Positions 36,874 through 46,024 of a DNA stretch of 64,000 nt are shown here, piece after piece. This stretch comes from G041228335 sp964580905 (GTDB lineage: Bacteria > Pseudomonadota > Alphaproteobacteria > Puniceispirillales > UBA1172), in NCBI GenBank assembly GCA_964580905.1, contig CAZOLR010000006.1, forward strand, positions 11,370 to 75,369. Reading direction: 5' to 3'. How positions within the stretch are numbered: position 1 is the first letter of the stretch; every line of letters begins with the position of its first letter. The translations under genes and the position numbers were made by a program. Under the pieces are notes generated by a model. The model had not been told where the DNA came from, made no database searches, and saw only the letters and a program-made list of their open reading frames with translations.

Positions 36874-37509
36874 TTACGCGTCTTCAGCTTTGTCTTCGGC
36901 CCTGGCAACCCCGACCATGGCAGGGGAAAGCAATCTGTCGTGAAGCATCCAGCCTGCCTGCGCGACCTGAACGACGGTGCCCGGCTCGACCTCACTTGTG
37001 GGAACTTCAAACATGGCCTGATGTTTTTCGTAATCAAATTTCTCGTTGAGCGGATTAATACGGGTGATGCCGTGACGTTCCAGAACGGTGGTGATCTCCT
37101 GGCTGATCATCTCAACACCGATCACGAGATTTGTCATGGTCTCATCAAGACCACTGCGATCTTCCGGAAGCACATCAACAGCCCGGTTGAGGTTGTCCAC
37201 CGAAGCCAGAAGATCACGGGCGAAACTGCCATGGCCATATTTTCTGGCCTGTGAAATCTCACGTTCGGTCCGGCGGCGCATATTCTCAACCTCGGCCAGC
37301 GCACGAAGGGCCTGATCCTTGAATTCATCCCGCTCAGCTTCAAGAGCAGAAATCGGGTCCGCGTCACCCGCCTTGTCACCTGCCGTATCGGAAAACTCTG
37401 GGAGGACAATATCATCCGAAGTTTCAGTGGCTTCTGCCGGGGTGTTCACCCCGGACGAATCATCCTCAGGGGTGTCTTTCACATCGTTATTTGTTGTCTC
37501 ATCCGCCAT
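36874..37509 (-). CDS. grpE: Nucleotide exchange factor GrpE
   Basis: GrpE releases ADP from DnaK. The 211-residue protein has an acidic, disordered N-terminal part (about 1-55), a long helical stretch (ALEAERDEFKDQALRALAEVENMRRRTERE) shown here only by its ends ALEAERDEFK and VENMRRRTER, and a C-terminal beta domain with PSEVEPGTVVQVAQ. The ATG at 37509 has AGAGGTG upstream. An RpoH-like promoter sits in the hrcA-grpE gap. Confidence 0.95.
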   Translation of the reverse strand: MADETTNNDVKDTPEDDSSGVNTPAEATETSDDIVLPEFSDTAGDKAGDADPISALEAERDEFKDQALRALAEVENMRRRTEREISQARKYGHGSFARDLLASVDNLNRAVDVLPEDRSGLDETMTNLVIGVEMISQEITTVLERHGITRINPLNEKFDYEKHQAMFEVPTSEVEPGTVVQVAQAGWMLHDRLLSPAMVGVARAEDKAEDA

Positions 37510-37539
37510 TTCTGCACCTCTTGCTCATCGGAGTTGAGG

Positions 37540-37571
37540 GTTATGTAGGCGTTTGAACCTGATTTGCCAAG
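37540..37571 (-). promoter_or_regulatory. RpoH-like promoter of grpE
   Basis: CTTG (37568-37571), 18 bases, then CCTACATAAC (37540-37549). Two fixed positions of CYTATNTNNG differ (T to C at position 5, G to C at position 10). It lies in the 77-base hrcA-grpE gap, 30 bases upstream of the grpE ATG. Confidence 0.5.
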
Positions 37572-37586
37572 ATGCGAAGGCGGAAT

Positions 37587-38705
37587 TCAGAGAGACAACA
37601 TTTTGGTGATGGCTTCCCCGGTATAATCCACCATGGGGATGATGCGGGCGTAATTCATGCGCCGGGGACCGATCACCCCGACCGCACCGATCACCTTATG
37701 TTCGCTGTCCTTGTAGGGAGCGATGATCATCGCGCAGTCGGTGTTGCCGAAAAGCGCGTTTTCGGCCCCGATAAAAATCTGCACACCAGAGCCGTTCTGT
37801 ACGGATTCCAGCACATTCCGGGTATTTTCCCTGATCTCAAGCATGGAAAACAGTGTCCGGATCTTTTCGATATCCTCCGCCGCCGAGATATCTTCGAGCA
37901 GATTGGCGTGACCACGCAGAATAAGTGTGCCGGTGCTGGCCGCGCCATCGACAAGATGGGCAAGACCCGCATCAATCACCTTACGGCTGAGAACATCGAT
38001 TTCCATACGCCGGGCGGCGATATCTCTTTTCAGAATATGATCGGCTTCGGCAAGGGTGGAGCCTGCCAGTACCGTGCTGAGAAAATTTCCCGCCTCGACC
38101 AGGGCAGACGGGGGCAGATCTGCGGGGAGATCAATAATCCTGTTCTCCACATCCCCGACGCTGTTGACAATAACCACCAGCGCACGGGCGCATCCCCCGA
38201 CGCCGCGGCCAAGCGGGACAAATTCCACATGCCTGATGGATGCGTCACGTTTTGGCGTAATGACAAGAGACGCGCAACGCGACAGACCAGAAAGCGCCGA
38301 GGTTGTCTGTTCAAGCGCATCGGCAAAACTCACCCCATTGGCGTTGCATTCAAGGTCGATCCGCGATCTTGTTTCTTTCGGAATGTCACTGCCGACCTCA
38401 AGCAATCCGTCGACAAAAAGCCTGAGCCCGGTCTCCGTTGGAAGGCGGCCGGCCGATGCATGCGGCTGAAACAGAAGTCCGGCGGCCTCAAGATCAGCCA
38501 TGATAGCGCGGATACTGGCCGGAGACAGGGCGTTTTCCATCTGGGTTGAAATCACTTTGGATCCCACCGGCGAGCCCGTTTCAAGATAGAGATCGACAAT
38601 CTGGGTGAAAATCGCACGTGTCCTTGCGCTGAGATTGCTGACCTCACCGCGCGCATTCACCTCTTCCGTCTTCGAGTGGGGTGCGGGTTGAAAATAATCG
38701 TTCAT
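37587..38705 (-). CDS. hrcA: Heat-inducible transcription repressor HrcA
   Basis: HrcA represses heat-shock genes by binding the CIRCE inverted repeat. The 372-residue protein has an N-terminal winged helix (about 25-100, LSARTRAIFTQIVDLYLETG and LSPASIRAIMADLEAAGLL) and a GAF-like C-terminal part with IGPRRMNYARIIPMVDY. It lies 77 bases upstream of grpE. I see no CIRCE sequence in this window, so its target, probably groESL as in relatives, is elsewhere. Confidence 0.95.
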   Translation of the reverse strand: MNDYFQPAPHSKTEEVNARGEVSNLSARTRAIFTQIVDLYLETGSPVGSKVISTQMENALSPASIRAIMADLEAAGLLFQPHASAGRLPTETGLRLFVDGLLEVGSDIPKETRSRIDLECNANGVSFADALEQTTSALSGLSRCASLVITPKRDASIRHVEFVPLGRGVGGCARALVVIVNSVGDVENRIIDLPADLPPSALVEAGNFLSTVLAGSTLAEADHILKRDIAARRMEIDVLSRKVIDAGLAHLVDGAASTGTLILRGHANLLEDISAAEDIEKIRTLFSMLEIRENTRNVLESVQNGSGVQIFIGAENALFGNTDCAMIIAPYKDSEHKVIGAVGVIGPRRMNYARIIPMVDYTGEAITKMLSL

Positions 38706-38774
38706 GGCATCAGACTAGTTATGCTAAAGACTAGCGTCAATATCATGAACACACCAAGGTTGCAGGAGAAGATA

Positions 38775-39524
38775 ATGGCCATTTCCGATAAAACCTCCCA
38801 TGCCCGTCCCTCCGGCCGGTCTGCCGGCACGTTGCGTGACATCCGGATTGAGCCAGGTTTTTCCCCCTATGCCGAAGGATCCTGCCTGATCCGCTGCGGC
38901 AACACCCATGTGATATGCACCGCCAGCGTCGAAGAGCGCATCCCTGCATTTCTGCGGGGATCCGGACGTGGCTGGGTTACCGCCGAATATGGCATGTTGC
39001 CGCGATCCACCCACACCAGAACAGACCGGGAGGCCGCGCGCGGCAAACAATCCGGACGAACCCAGGAAATCCAGCGGCTCATCGGACGCTCGCTTCGCGC
39101 CGTCACCGATCTTGAAGCCCTTGGCGAACGTCAGATCAAGGTCGATTGCGATGTCCTGCAGGCAGATGGTGGAACACGGACAGCCTCGATTACCGGGGCA
39201 TGGGTTGCGCTCCGGCTGGCGACGGAAAAACTGCTTCTTGACGGTCTTATCACCCGCCAGCCTCTGACCGATCAGGTGGCGGCTGTATCCTGCGGGATAT
39301 ATCAGGGCCAGGCCGTGCTGGATCTGGACTACAGCGAAGATTCCGCCGCCGAAGCCGACGCCAATTTTGTCCTGACTTCAACCGGCGGTGTCGTTGAAAT
39401 CCAGATGACCGCTGAAGCTGAACCCTTCCAGCGGCCCCAACTCGATGCCATGCTCAGCCTTGCCGAAGACGGGATAAAAATCCTCTGCCAGCATCAAGAG
39501 GATGCCATCAGGGCCGCCCTATGA
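38775..39524 (+). CDS. rph: Ribonuclease PH
   Basis: RNase PH trims tRNA 3' ends phosphorolytically. The 249-residue protein has RPSGRSAGTLRDIRIEPGF near the start, the RTDREAARGKQSGRTQEIQRLIGRSLRA signature in its middle (seen as RTDREAARGKQSGRTQEIQ), and CDVLQADGGTRTASITG. The ATG at 38775 has CAGGAGA upstream and is chosen over the extended frame to 38676. It overlaps rdgB by 4 bases and is divergent from hrcA. Confidence 0.96.
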   Translation: MAISDKTSHARPSGRSAGTLRDIRIEPGFSPYAEGSCLIRCGNTHVICTASVEERIPAFLRGSGRGWVTAEYGMLPRSTHTRTDREAARGKQSGRTQEIQRLIGRSLRAVTDLEALGERQIKVDCDVLQADGGTRTASITGAWVALRLATEKLLLDGLITRQPLTDQVAAVSCGIYQGQAVLDLDYSEDSAAEADANFVLTSTGGVVEIQMTAEAEPFQRPQLDAMLSLAEDGIKILCQHQEDAIRAAL

Positions 39525-40147
39525 TTATCGGCCGGCAGCTGACCGAAGCCTGTCTTGTTGTCGCCAGCCATAATTCAGGCAAGGTGCGGGAAATTCGCGA
39601 TCTTCTTGCGCCGTTTGCCCTTGAGGTCTCCAGCGCGGCGGAACTGGACCTTCCCGAACCCGAGGAAACCGAGAAAACCTATCGCGGCAATGCAAAACTC
39701 AAAGCCGCCGCCGCCGCCCGGGCAAGCGGCATGCCTGCGCTTTCAGATGACAGTGGCTTTGAAGTGAACGCGATCAACAACGCGCCGGGTCTTTATTCGG
39801 CGCGCTGGGCCGGTCCTGACAAAGATTTCACCATGGCAATGAACAAGGTGCACGCATCTTTTGTCGCTTCGGGAAACACGGATATCCGTTGCCGTTTTGT
39901 CTGCGCCCTGTCGATTGTCTGGCCCGATGGCCATGATGAAACCGTCGAAGGCAGGGTTGAAGGTGAAATGGTATGGCCGCCGCGCGGAGATAAAGGTTTC
40001 GGCTATGATCCCATGTTCCGCCCGTTGGGGCATGAGCTCACCTTTGGCGAATGCGACCAGGACTGGAAGCACGAGGTCAGCCACCGGGCCGATGCGTTTA
40101 CACAGCTTCTTGAGCGTTGTTTTGCGGAAACGCCGCGGTGGAATTGA
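39521..40147 (+). CDS. rdgB: dITP/XTP pyrophosphatase (RdgB/HAM1)
   Basis: Removes non-canonical purine nucleotides from the pool. The 208-residue protein has VASHNSGKVREI at the nucleotide-binding start, PALSDDSGFEV, the Ser-Ala-Arg-Trp-Ala-Gly motif, and GFGYDPMFRP. It overlaps rph by 4 bases and precedes hemW by 13 bases, the rph-rdgB-hemW order known from many Alphaproteobacteria. Confidence 0.96.
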   Translation: MIIGRQLTEACLVVASHNSGKVREIRDLLAPFALEVSSAAELDLPEPEETEKTYRGNAKLKAAAAARASGMPALSDDSGFEVNAINNAPGLYSARWAGPDKDFTMAMNKVHASFVASGNTDIRCRFVCALSIVWPDGHDETVEGRVEGEMVWPPRGDKGFGYDPMFRPLGHELTFGECDQDWKHEVSHRADAFTQLLERCFAETPRWN

Positions 40148-40160
40148 CGGGGCCGATTTA

Positions 40161-41324
40161 ATGACCACCGATCCGCAGCCTTTCGGGCTTTATATCCACT
40201 GGCCCTTCTGCCGTGCAAAATGCCCTTATTGTGATTTCAACAGCCACGTCCGTGAAACCGTCGATCACGACCGCTGGGCAAAAAACCTCCGCCGGGAAAT
40301 GGAAACTCTGGCCGCAATGACCGGAACCCGGGGCCGGGTGCTGAGGAGCATATTCATCGGTGGAGGGACACCTTCGCTCATGATGCCATCCACCATCGCG
40401 GCGGTGCTGGACCACGCGGCCACGGTTTTTACCATGCCGGAGGATATTGAGATCACCATGGAGGCCAATCCCACCAGCGTTGAAGCCTCAAGCATGGCTG
40501 AATTTGCTGGTGCCGGCGTCAATCGCGTTTCTCTTGGTGTTCAGGCGCTGGATGATACGGCATTGGCCCAGCTCGGCCGGGAGCATTCCGCCAGCGAAGC
40601 ACTTGAAGCCTTAGAAGAAGCCCGAAGAAACTTTAAGCGGGTTTCCGCCGATTTTATCTATGCCAGGCCAGAGCAGTCCATCGAAGCCTGGCGTGATGAG
40701 CTGAAACATATTCTTGATCTGGGCCTTGACCATCTTTCGCTTTATCAGCTGACGCTTGAGCCGGGAACAGCTTTCTGGAGCCAGCATCAGCGCGGCTTGT
40801 TTTTCCTGCCCGAAGACGGGCTGGCACGCGAACTCTATGATCTGACCCAGGACATGACCACGGCTTCAGGATTGCCGGCATACGAAATTTCCAATCACGC
40901 CAGAAAGGGGCAGGAAAGCCGGCATAATCTTGTCTACTGGCAGGCAGGAGACTGGATCGGGATCGGCCCGGGCGCGTATGGCCGCATCTGGGAGAATGGC
41001 CGCCGCGTGGAAACACGGAGCCGAAGGGATCCCTCCGCCTGGCTTGATGATGTGGAGGCTCACGGCCACGCGCTTGACCACAAAACAGAAGAAAGCCCGG
41101 CGGAATATGGACGTGAAGCCCTGATGATGGGGCTTCGCCTGAACATGGGGGTGGATCTGGAGAAAATCACCGCCCTTGCAGGTCCAAGGGAAAACTGGAT
41201 CAACACATCCATGATGGATCAACTGCTGGCAAATGATTACCTTGAGCTGGACAGGGAAATCCTGAAACTCAGACAAGATGCACGGCCACTCCTCAACAGC
41301 GTGCTGACCTCACTTGTGATCTGA
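40161..41324 (+). CDS. hemW: Heme chaperone HemW / coproporphyrinogen-III-oxidase-like radical SAM protein
   Basis: HemW-type proteins bind heme and a radical-SAM 4Fe-4S cluster. The 387-residue protein starts MTTDPQPFGLYIHWPFC and has the cluster motif CRAKCPYCDF (CxxxCxxC) near residue 17-24, then FIGGGTPSLM and the HemN-like C-terminus. The ORF extends upstream through rdgB in another frame; the ATG at 40161 is chosen because homology starts there. The Cys before F-N-S-H matches HemW rather than HemN proper. Confidence 0.92.
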   Translation: MTTDPQPFGLYIHWPFCRAKCPYCDFNSHVRETVDHDRWAKNLRREMETLAAMTGTRGRVLRSIFIGGGTPSLMMPSTIAAVLDHAATVFTMPEDIEITMEANPTSVEASSMAEFAGAGVNRVSLGVQALDDTALAQLGREHSASEALEALEEARRNFKRVSADFIYARPEQSIEAWRDELKHILDLGLDHLSLYQLTLEPGTAFWSQHQRGLFFLPEDGLARELYDLTQDMTTASGLPAYEISNHARKGQESRHNLVYWQAGDWIGIGPGAYGRIWENGRRVETRSRRDPSAWLDDVEAHGHALDHKTEESPAEYGREALMMGLRLNMGVDLEKITALAGPRENWINTSMMDQLLANDYLELDREILKLRQDARPLLNSVLTSLVI

Positions 41325-41333
41325 AGAACAGGA

Positions 41334-43001
41334 TCAGAAGGATATCGGGCTCGGAGCTATGACCGAACTTGACCCGCTATCGATCTGCCTCACATCAAGC
41401 AGCCTGAGATTCCGGCCATCCGGCAGTAACCTGAACATGCCTGAAAACCCCGAAAAGCCGATCGGGCTTGTCAGCTCCTGACGGAGATCTCTCTCTTCGC
41501 GGACAATGGTACCAATCAGCGCAACCGCATCAAACCCCAGCATGGAAAGACGCCCGGCAGGAAGGCCGGAGGTCTTGGCCCAGAGCTGTGCAAATCTGCC
41601 GTGTTGATCTGACGGGGCATTGGCATACCACGCCCCGGACAAAGACGGCTCCTGAAGGGTGGCGGCATCATCCCATATCGATGTGCCCATATACCTGACT
41701 TTTTCCGGATCAAGATCATACCAGGCCAGTACCGGGGCGACCCCGAGACTGAACGCATTGTCTCCCGCCATGATGACCAGATCAAATTCCGGTACACGTG
41801 ACCTGTTGCTGTTTGAAGATTTCCGCCACCGTGTAAAGTCGCGTACCGTTTTGCGCAACGTCGCCTCACTGGAACGTGTTTCATCACTGATGGTCAGGCG
41901 GCTGACATTCTCAACCCCGGACAGGACAAGAATATTGGCCGCATGATCGGCAACACGCTTGCCGTAGACACTGTTCTGTTCAACCAGCGCAACGGCAAGT
42001 TGCTTACGACCGGAAGAGGGATCAGGCTGTATATGTTGAAGAGCATGGGCAAGAGCGGTTTCGATTTCCTGCTCAGGCGTCTGGCCGAGAATCCACAACC
42101 CGGGCCTTGCAACAAACAGGTCATTTGAAAAGGAAATCATGGGCACATCAGCGATTCGGGCAAGAGGCCAGGCCCGCCTGGTGTCTTCGGCATAAACAGG
42201 CCCGAGAACAAGATCAGCCTGATCTTCTATTGCCTCCTGGACCGCCTGCTCAACCCCCGTGGCCGTATCCTTGAAAATAAGATCAACATGTTCAAGACGA
42301 AGTTCAAACAGCGCAAGTTCTGCGCCTTTTCTTATGCGTTCCCCGATAGCAGCCCCAGGGCCGCTCAGGGGCGCAAGCAACGCTATCCGGAAAAGACCTT
42401 CCGGCTTTTGCGGTGTCAAAATGGGGGCAATCGGGTCTATCGCCATGTTTTCACTGAGCGTGGCTTCAGGGCGTATCAGCGCAAAGGCGGCGGCCAGCGC
42501 CTCGGGCGCAAGGGAAGGATCCCTGCCTTCCGGCACAACCAGTTCCTCAGGCCGGGTCTGATCTTTATTTTCTTCCTCGGCCGTGATCGCGGCGGCGATA
42601 CTTTCTTCTTCTGTTACAGACGTTGAAACCGCCTTGCTTTCATCGCTTTCCTCCTGATCACGCTTGATAAGGTTGTCGATGATCGTGCCGACATCATCAT
42701 CGGATTGAGAGATTTGCTCGAGAGCGGAAATAATTGTCTGGATACTTTCGCCTGTCTCTTCTGAAATGCTGCTGGCGGATTTTATGATATCAAGGACGGG
42801 ATCAGGTTTGTCTTCATCTTTCTTTGGGGTGATGGTTTCAACTGCCGGTGCCCTGGCATCAACACTGGATGACGTGATCTGATCTGTTGACCCGGCCGTG
42901 GTGGCAAGTGGTCTTTCTTCCTGAGTGGTATTGCAGCCAGCCAGAAGAAAGGGCAGAAGCAGGATCCAGAAACATATGGGTGAACAGGATCTTTTGGTCA
43001 T
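41334..43001 (-). CDS. LpoA-like penicillin-binding protein activator lipoprotein
   Basis: A 555-residue outer-membrane lipoprotein candidate. The signal peptide ends in LLAG-Cys23. Residues about 25-180 form an acidic, low-complexity linker; residues about 195-545 form a periplasmic type I binding-protein fold (FRIALLAPLSGPGAAIGERIR at the start, LDFxxxAL-like segments after). In E. coli LpoA (YraM) activates PBP1A and its gene is next to rsmI; here the gene is divergent from rsmI. The fold is clear, the PBP-activating role is inferred from context. Confidence 0.8.
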   Translation of the reverse strand: MTKRSCSPICFWILLLPFLLAGCNTTQEERPLATTAGSTDQITSSSVDARAPAVETITPKKDEDKPDPVLDIIKSASSISEETGESIQTIISALEQISQSDDDVGTIIDNLIKRDQEESDESKAVSTSVTEEESIAAAITAEEENKDQTRPEELVVPEGRDPSLAPEALAAAFALIRPEATLSENMAIDPIAPILTPQKPEGLFRIALLAPLSGPGAAIGERIRKGAELALFELRLEHVDLIFKDTATGVEQAVQEAIEDQADLVLGPVYAEDTRRAWPLARIADVPMISFSNDLFVARPGLWILGQTPEQEIETALAHALQHIQPDPSSGRKQLAVALVEQNSVYGKRVADHAANILVLSGVENVSRLTISDETRSSEATLRKTVRDFTRWRKSSNSNRSRVPEFDLVIMAGDNAFSLGVAPVLAWYDLDPEKVRYMGTSIWDDAATLQEPSLSGAWYANAPSDQHGRFAQLWAKTSGLPAGRLSMLGFDAVALIGTIVREERDLRQELTSPIGFSGFSGMFRLLPDGRNLRLLDVRQIDSGSSSVIAPSPISF

Positions 43002-43080
43002 GCGCTTATCGTTAGGGTCAATAGCATAAAGTAATGTATGATCGTATTCATGCTTGTCACATGTTTTTCTTCATTCCGGG

Positions 43081-43977
43081 ATGAATAGGCTATCAGATAA
43101 GTCACGCCTGTCAAAGAGTGTGGCCACTGCTACCAATGGCCAGGGGCAACTTGTGGTCACCTCAACCCCGATCGGTAATCTGGGTGACCTGTCGCCCCGG
43201 GCCAGAAGCATTCTTGAAACCGCCGGGATGATTGCCTGTGAAGATACACGTCACACCGGGCTGATGCTTCATCGCCTGGGCATCACCCATGGCAAGCTGA
43301 TCGCGTATCATGATCACAGCTCACCCGGTGTTGCGGACGGCATCATCAAGGCCATTGCGGAGGGCACCACCGTTGCCCTTGTAAGTGATGCGGGCACCCC
43401 GCTTCTTTCAGATCCCGGCTACAAGCTTGTGGATGCCTGTCTTGAACGTGACCTCAGGGTTGTGGCCATCCCGGGGCCGTCGGCGCTTCTGGCCGCCCTT
43501 GTCACCGCTGGCCTTCCGACCGACCGGTTTTTCTTCGCCGGATTTCTCCCCCAGCAAAAGAGTCGGCGGCAACGTGAACTTGCTTCTCTTGCCGGTCTTG
43601 ACGCGACGCTTGTTTTCTATGAATCCCCGCGCCGGCTTCTCGCCTGTCTTGCTGATATGGACACCCTTCTTCCCTTCAGGGATATCGCGGTGGCACGTGA
43701 GCTCACCAAACAGCATGAAGAAACCCGGCGCGGCACAGCTCAAAGCCTGATTGCCCATTTTGAAATCAATCCCCCGAAGGGAGAAATCGTTGTCATGGCA
43801 GGTCCGTGCCGGCAAAAGGCCGAGCCTGAACCGGCCGAGCTTGCCGCCATGGTTGCAGCTGAAATGGATAAAGGGGCAAGCCGCCGTGACGCGGTAAGGC
43901 ATGTGGCGAAAGCGACAGGTGTTCCCCGGAGCAGGATTTACGACATATCGCTGCATGCCCCGGCTCAGGATAAATGA
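43081..43977 (+). CDS. rsmI: 16S rRNA (cytidine(1402)-2'-O)-methyltransferase RsmI
   Basis: RsmI methylates the 2'-OH of C1402 in 16S rRNA. The 298-residue protein has the tetrapyrrole-methylase-type motifs VVTSTPIGNLGDLSPRA, ACEDTRHTG, VSDAGTPLLSDPGYKLV and AIPGPSALLAAL. The ATG at 43081 is chosen over a TTG at 43054. It overlaps yraN by 4 bases. Confidence 0.96.
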   Translation: MNRLSDKSRLSKSVATATNGQGQLVVTSTPIGNLGDLSPRARSILETAGMIACEDTRHTGLMLHRLGITHGKLIAYHDHSSPGVADGIIKAIAEGTTVALVSDAGTPLLSDPGYKLVDACLERDLRVVAIPGPSALLAALVTAGLPTDRFFFAGFLPQQKSRRQRELASLAGLDATLVFYESPRRLLACLADMDTLLPFRDIAVARELTKQHEETRRGTAQSLIAHFEINPPKGEIVVMAGPCRQKAEPEPAELAAMVAAEMDKGASRRDAVRHVAKATGVPRSRIYDISLHAPAQDK

Positions 43978-44342
43978 GAAGAGACGGCAGGCAACGTGCG
44001 GAACGTCATGGCAGAATTGCTGAAATTTACGTAGCTCTCCTATATTGCCTTTGCGGCTTCAGGATACTGGCCCGCCGGTACCGGACAAAATTGGGCGAGG
44101 CGGATCTCATCCTGCGGCGAGGTAATCTGGTCGTGGTGGTTGAGGTCAAATATGCGGGCGCCGGGCAGGTTATTGACACAGTTCTTCCGTCCTTCAGGCA
44201 ATTAAAACGCATTGAAAAAGCGGCGCTTATCTTTCAATCCCGGCATCCTGAATACGCCAACGCCATGCTTCGTCTGGATATTATTGTTGTCAGGCCATGG
44301 GGAAGGTTCCGCCGTATCCGTAATGCCGGAAACTCAACCTGA
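43974..44342 (+). CDS. yraN: YraN/UPF0102 family nuclease-like protein
   Basis: A 122-residue protein with a restriction-endonuclease-like fold of unknown cellular role. The segment RRYRTKLGEADLILRRG followed by VVVVEVKYAG matches the family's GE(I/A)D ... EVK active-site pattern. It overlaps rsmI by 4 bases, an almost universal pairing. Confidence 0.9.
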   Translation: MRRDGRQRAERHGRIAEIYVALLYCLCGFRILARRYRTKLGEADLILRRGNLVVVVEVKYAGAGQVIDTVLPSFRQLKRIEKAALIFQSRHPEYANAMLRLDIIVVRPWGRFRRIRNAGNST

Positions 44343-44439
44343 GTGCCATGTTTTGATCTCATCCTTTTATTGGCTTGTTTTTTAGCCGTCAGTGGTTCAA
44401 AAATAGTCAGACAACTCTTTGACCAGACAAGGGGATACC

Positions 44440-45054
44440 ATGGCACAAGCACGCCCGACCGGATCCGGCATCTCATTTATCACCGGCCTTTTTCTTTTAG
44501 CCCTCAGTCTGGGGCTTTCGGGATGTGTTGGTGCTATCGCAGGGGTAGGGGCAGCGGCAGTGGCAGCCGGGTCAACCGAAAAAGGGCTCGGCACCTCCAT
44601 CTCGGACAGTATCATCCGTGTCAAGATAGCCGATGCCTTCGTGCAGACGGATGTCAACCTCTTCTCCGATGTCAGCGTCAAGGTCAATAACGGCTCCATC
44701 CTCCTTACCGGTAATGTTGAATCCCCGGAAGACAAGGTTGAGGCCACCAAACTCACCTGGCAGGTCCGCGGCGTTGTGGAAGTCATCAACGAAATAGAGG
44801 TCAAGGATACCTCGACCCTCAAGGATGTGGCAAAAGACATCGCCGCCGCCGCCCAGATGCGGGCCAAACTGATTGGTGATCAGGACATTTCTTCCATCAA
44901 TTTTTCGGTTGATGTGGTGAACGGTACGGTGTTTCTCTCCGGTATAGCTTCCAGCGAAGCGGAGATGCTTGCCGTGATTGACCATGCACGTGAGCTGCGC
45001 TTTGCCCAGGAAGTCGTGAATTATATCCGGGTTAACGACGACGACCGGCAGTGA
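44440..45054 (+). CDS. Dual-BON-domain lipoprotein (DolP/YraP-like)
   Basis: A 204-residue lipoprotein with a lipobox LSG-Cys29 and two BON domains (about 60-125 and 135-200; IRVKIADAFVQTDVN and MRAKLIGDQDISSINFSVD start them). This is the layout of E. coli DolP (YraP), an outer-membrane integrity factor, whose gene is in the same rsmI-lpoA-yraN neighbourhood. The ATG at 44440 has AAGGGG upstream; a TTG at 44419 is an alternative. Role inferred from family and context. Confidence 0.88.
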   Translation: MAQARPTGSGISFITGLFLLALSLGLSGCVGAIAGVGAAAVAAGSTEKGLGTSISDSIIRVKIADAFVQTDVNLFSDVSVKVNNGSILLTGNVESPEDKVEATKLTWQVRGVVEVINEIEVKDTSTLKDVAKDIAAAAQMRAKLIGDQDISSINFSVDVVNGTVFLSGIASSEAEMLAVIDHARELRFAQEVVNYIRVNDDDRQ

Positions 45055-45061
45055 TCTTCTG

Positions 45062-46021
45062 ATGGGACTGAATGTTGCCATACAGATGGACCCCATAGAG
45101 GGGATTGATATCAGGGGCGATTCCACCTTTGCCCTTGCGCTGGAGGCCCAGCGCCGCGGCCATGACCTTTTCATCTATGGTCCCGAAGACCTCACCATGT
45201 CCGTGAAATCAGGCCAGCATCCGGCGCAAGGCATTACGGCAAAAGGAAAAAGAGTGACCGTCCGTGATGAGCCGGGAATTCACGCCACATCCGGCGATAT
45301 GGAAGAGCGCAGGCTTGCCGGCCAGGACGTTATCCTGATGCGGCAGGATCCCCCTTTTGACATGCAGTATATCACCGCAACGCACCTGCTTGAGCACCTT
45401 CATCCCGAAACGCTTGTGGTCAACAATCCTGCCGAGGTTCGCAACGCGCCGGAAAAACTGCTGGTCACCTATTTTCCTGACCTTCTGCCGCCAACCCTGA
45501 TCACCCGAAATGCCGACGATATCCGTTCTTTCCGTCAGCACTACCAGCACATCATCATCAAGCCGCTTTTCGGTAATGGTGGTGCCGGGGTGTTCTATCT
45601 GAGGCCGGAGGACAGTAATCTTTCCTCCCTGCTTGAGATGATGCTGTCCATGGATCGTGCACCACTGATGATCCAGCAATACCTGCCTCAGGTCCGAGAC
45701 GGGGATAAACGCGTTATCCTGGTGGATGGCGAACCTGCAGGGGCGCTCAACAGATTACCGCAGGAAGGCGAAGCGCGTTCCAATCTGCATGTTGGCGGCA
45801 CCGCCGCGGTTTCAGCCCTTGACGAGAGAGATCTTGAAATCTGCGCCAGGATCGGCCCTCTTCTCAAAGAACGTGGGCTTCTTTTCACCGGTATCGATGT
45901 GATTGGCGGATATCTGACGGAGATCAACGTGACGTCACCTACTGGTCTCCGGGAAATTCAGCGCTTCTCCGGCATTGATATCCCGGCCATGATCTGGGAT
46001 TCCATCGAAAGCAAATTATAG
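45062..46021 (+). CDS. gshB: Glutathione synthetase
   Basis: Joins gamma-glutamylcysteine and glycine in an ATP-grasp reaction. The 319-residue protein starts LNVAIQMDPIEGIDIRGDSTF, the family N-terminus, and has IIKPLFGNGGAGVF (ATP-binding) and FTGIDVIGGYLTEINVTSPTG (metal and substrate). Seven bases after the BON lipoprotein; convergent with yifB with a 3-base gap. Confidence 0.96.
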   Translation: MGLNVAIQMDPIEGIDIRGDSTFALALEAQRRGHDLFIYGPEDLTMSVKSGQHPAQGITAKGKRVTVRDEPGIHATSGDMEERRLAGQDVILMRQDPPFDMQYITATHLLEHLHPETLVVNNPAEVRNAPEKLLVTYFPDLLPPTLITRNADDIRSFRQHYQHIIIKPLFGNGGAGVFYLRPEDSNLSSLLEMMLSMDRAPLMIQQYLPQVRDGDKRVILVDGEPAGALNRLPQEGEARSNLHVGGTAAVSALDERDLEICARIGPLLKERGLLFTGIDVIGGYLTEINVTSPTGLREIQRFSGIDIPAMIWDSIESKL

Positions 46022-46024
46022 GCA

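Noticed and set aside
37572..38549. 325-codon plus-strand open frame opposite hrcA
   Set aside because: Antisense to conserved HrcA with low-complexity His/Arg-rich translation.
36749..38774. CIRCE element for HrcA near hrcA, grpE or dnaK
   Set aside because: No TTAGCACTC-N9-GAGTGCTAA or close variant is present in the gaps.
39861..40160. Upstream extension of the hemW frame into rdgB
   Set aside because: HemW homology begins at 40161; the extension only reads rdgB in another frame.
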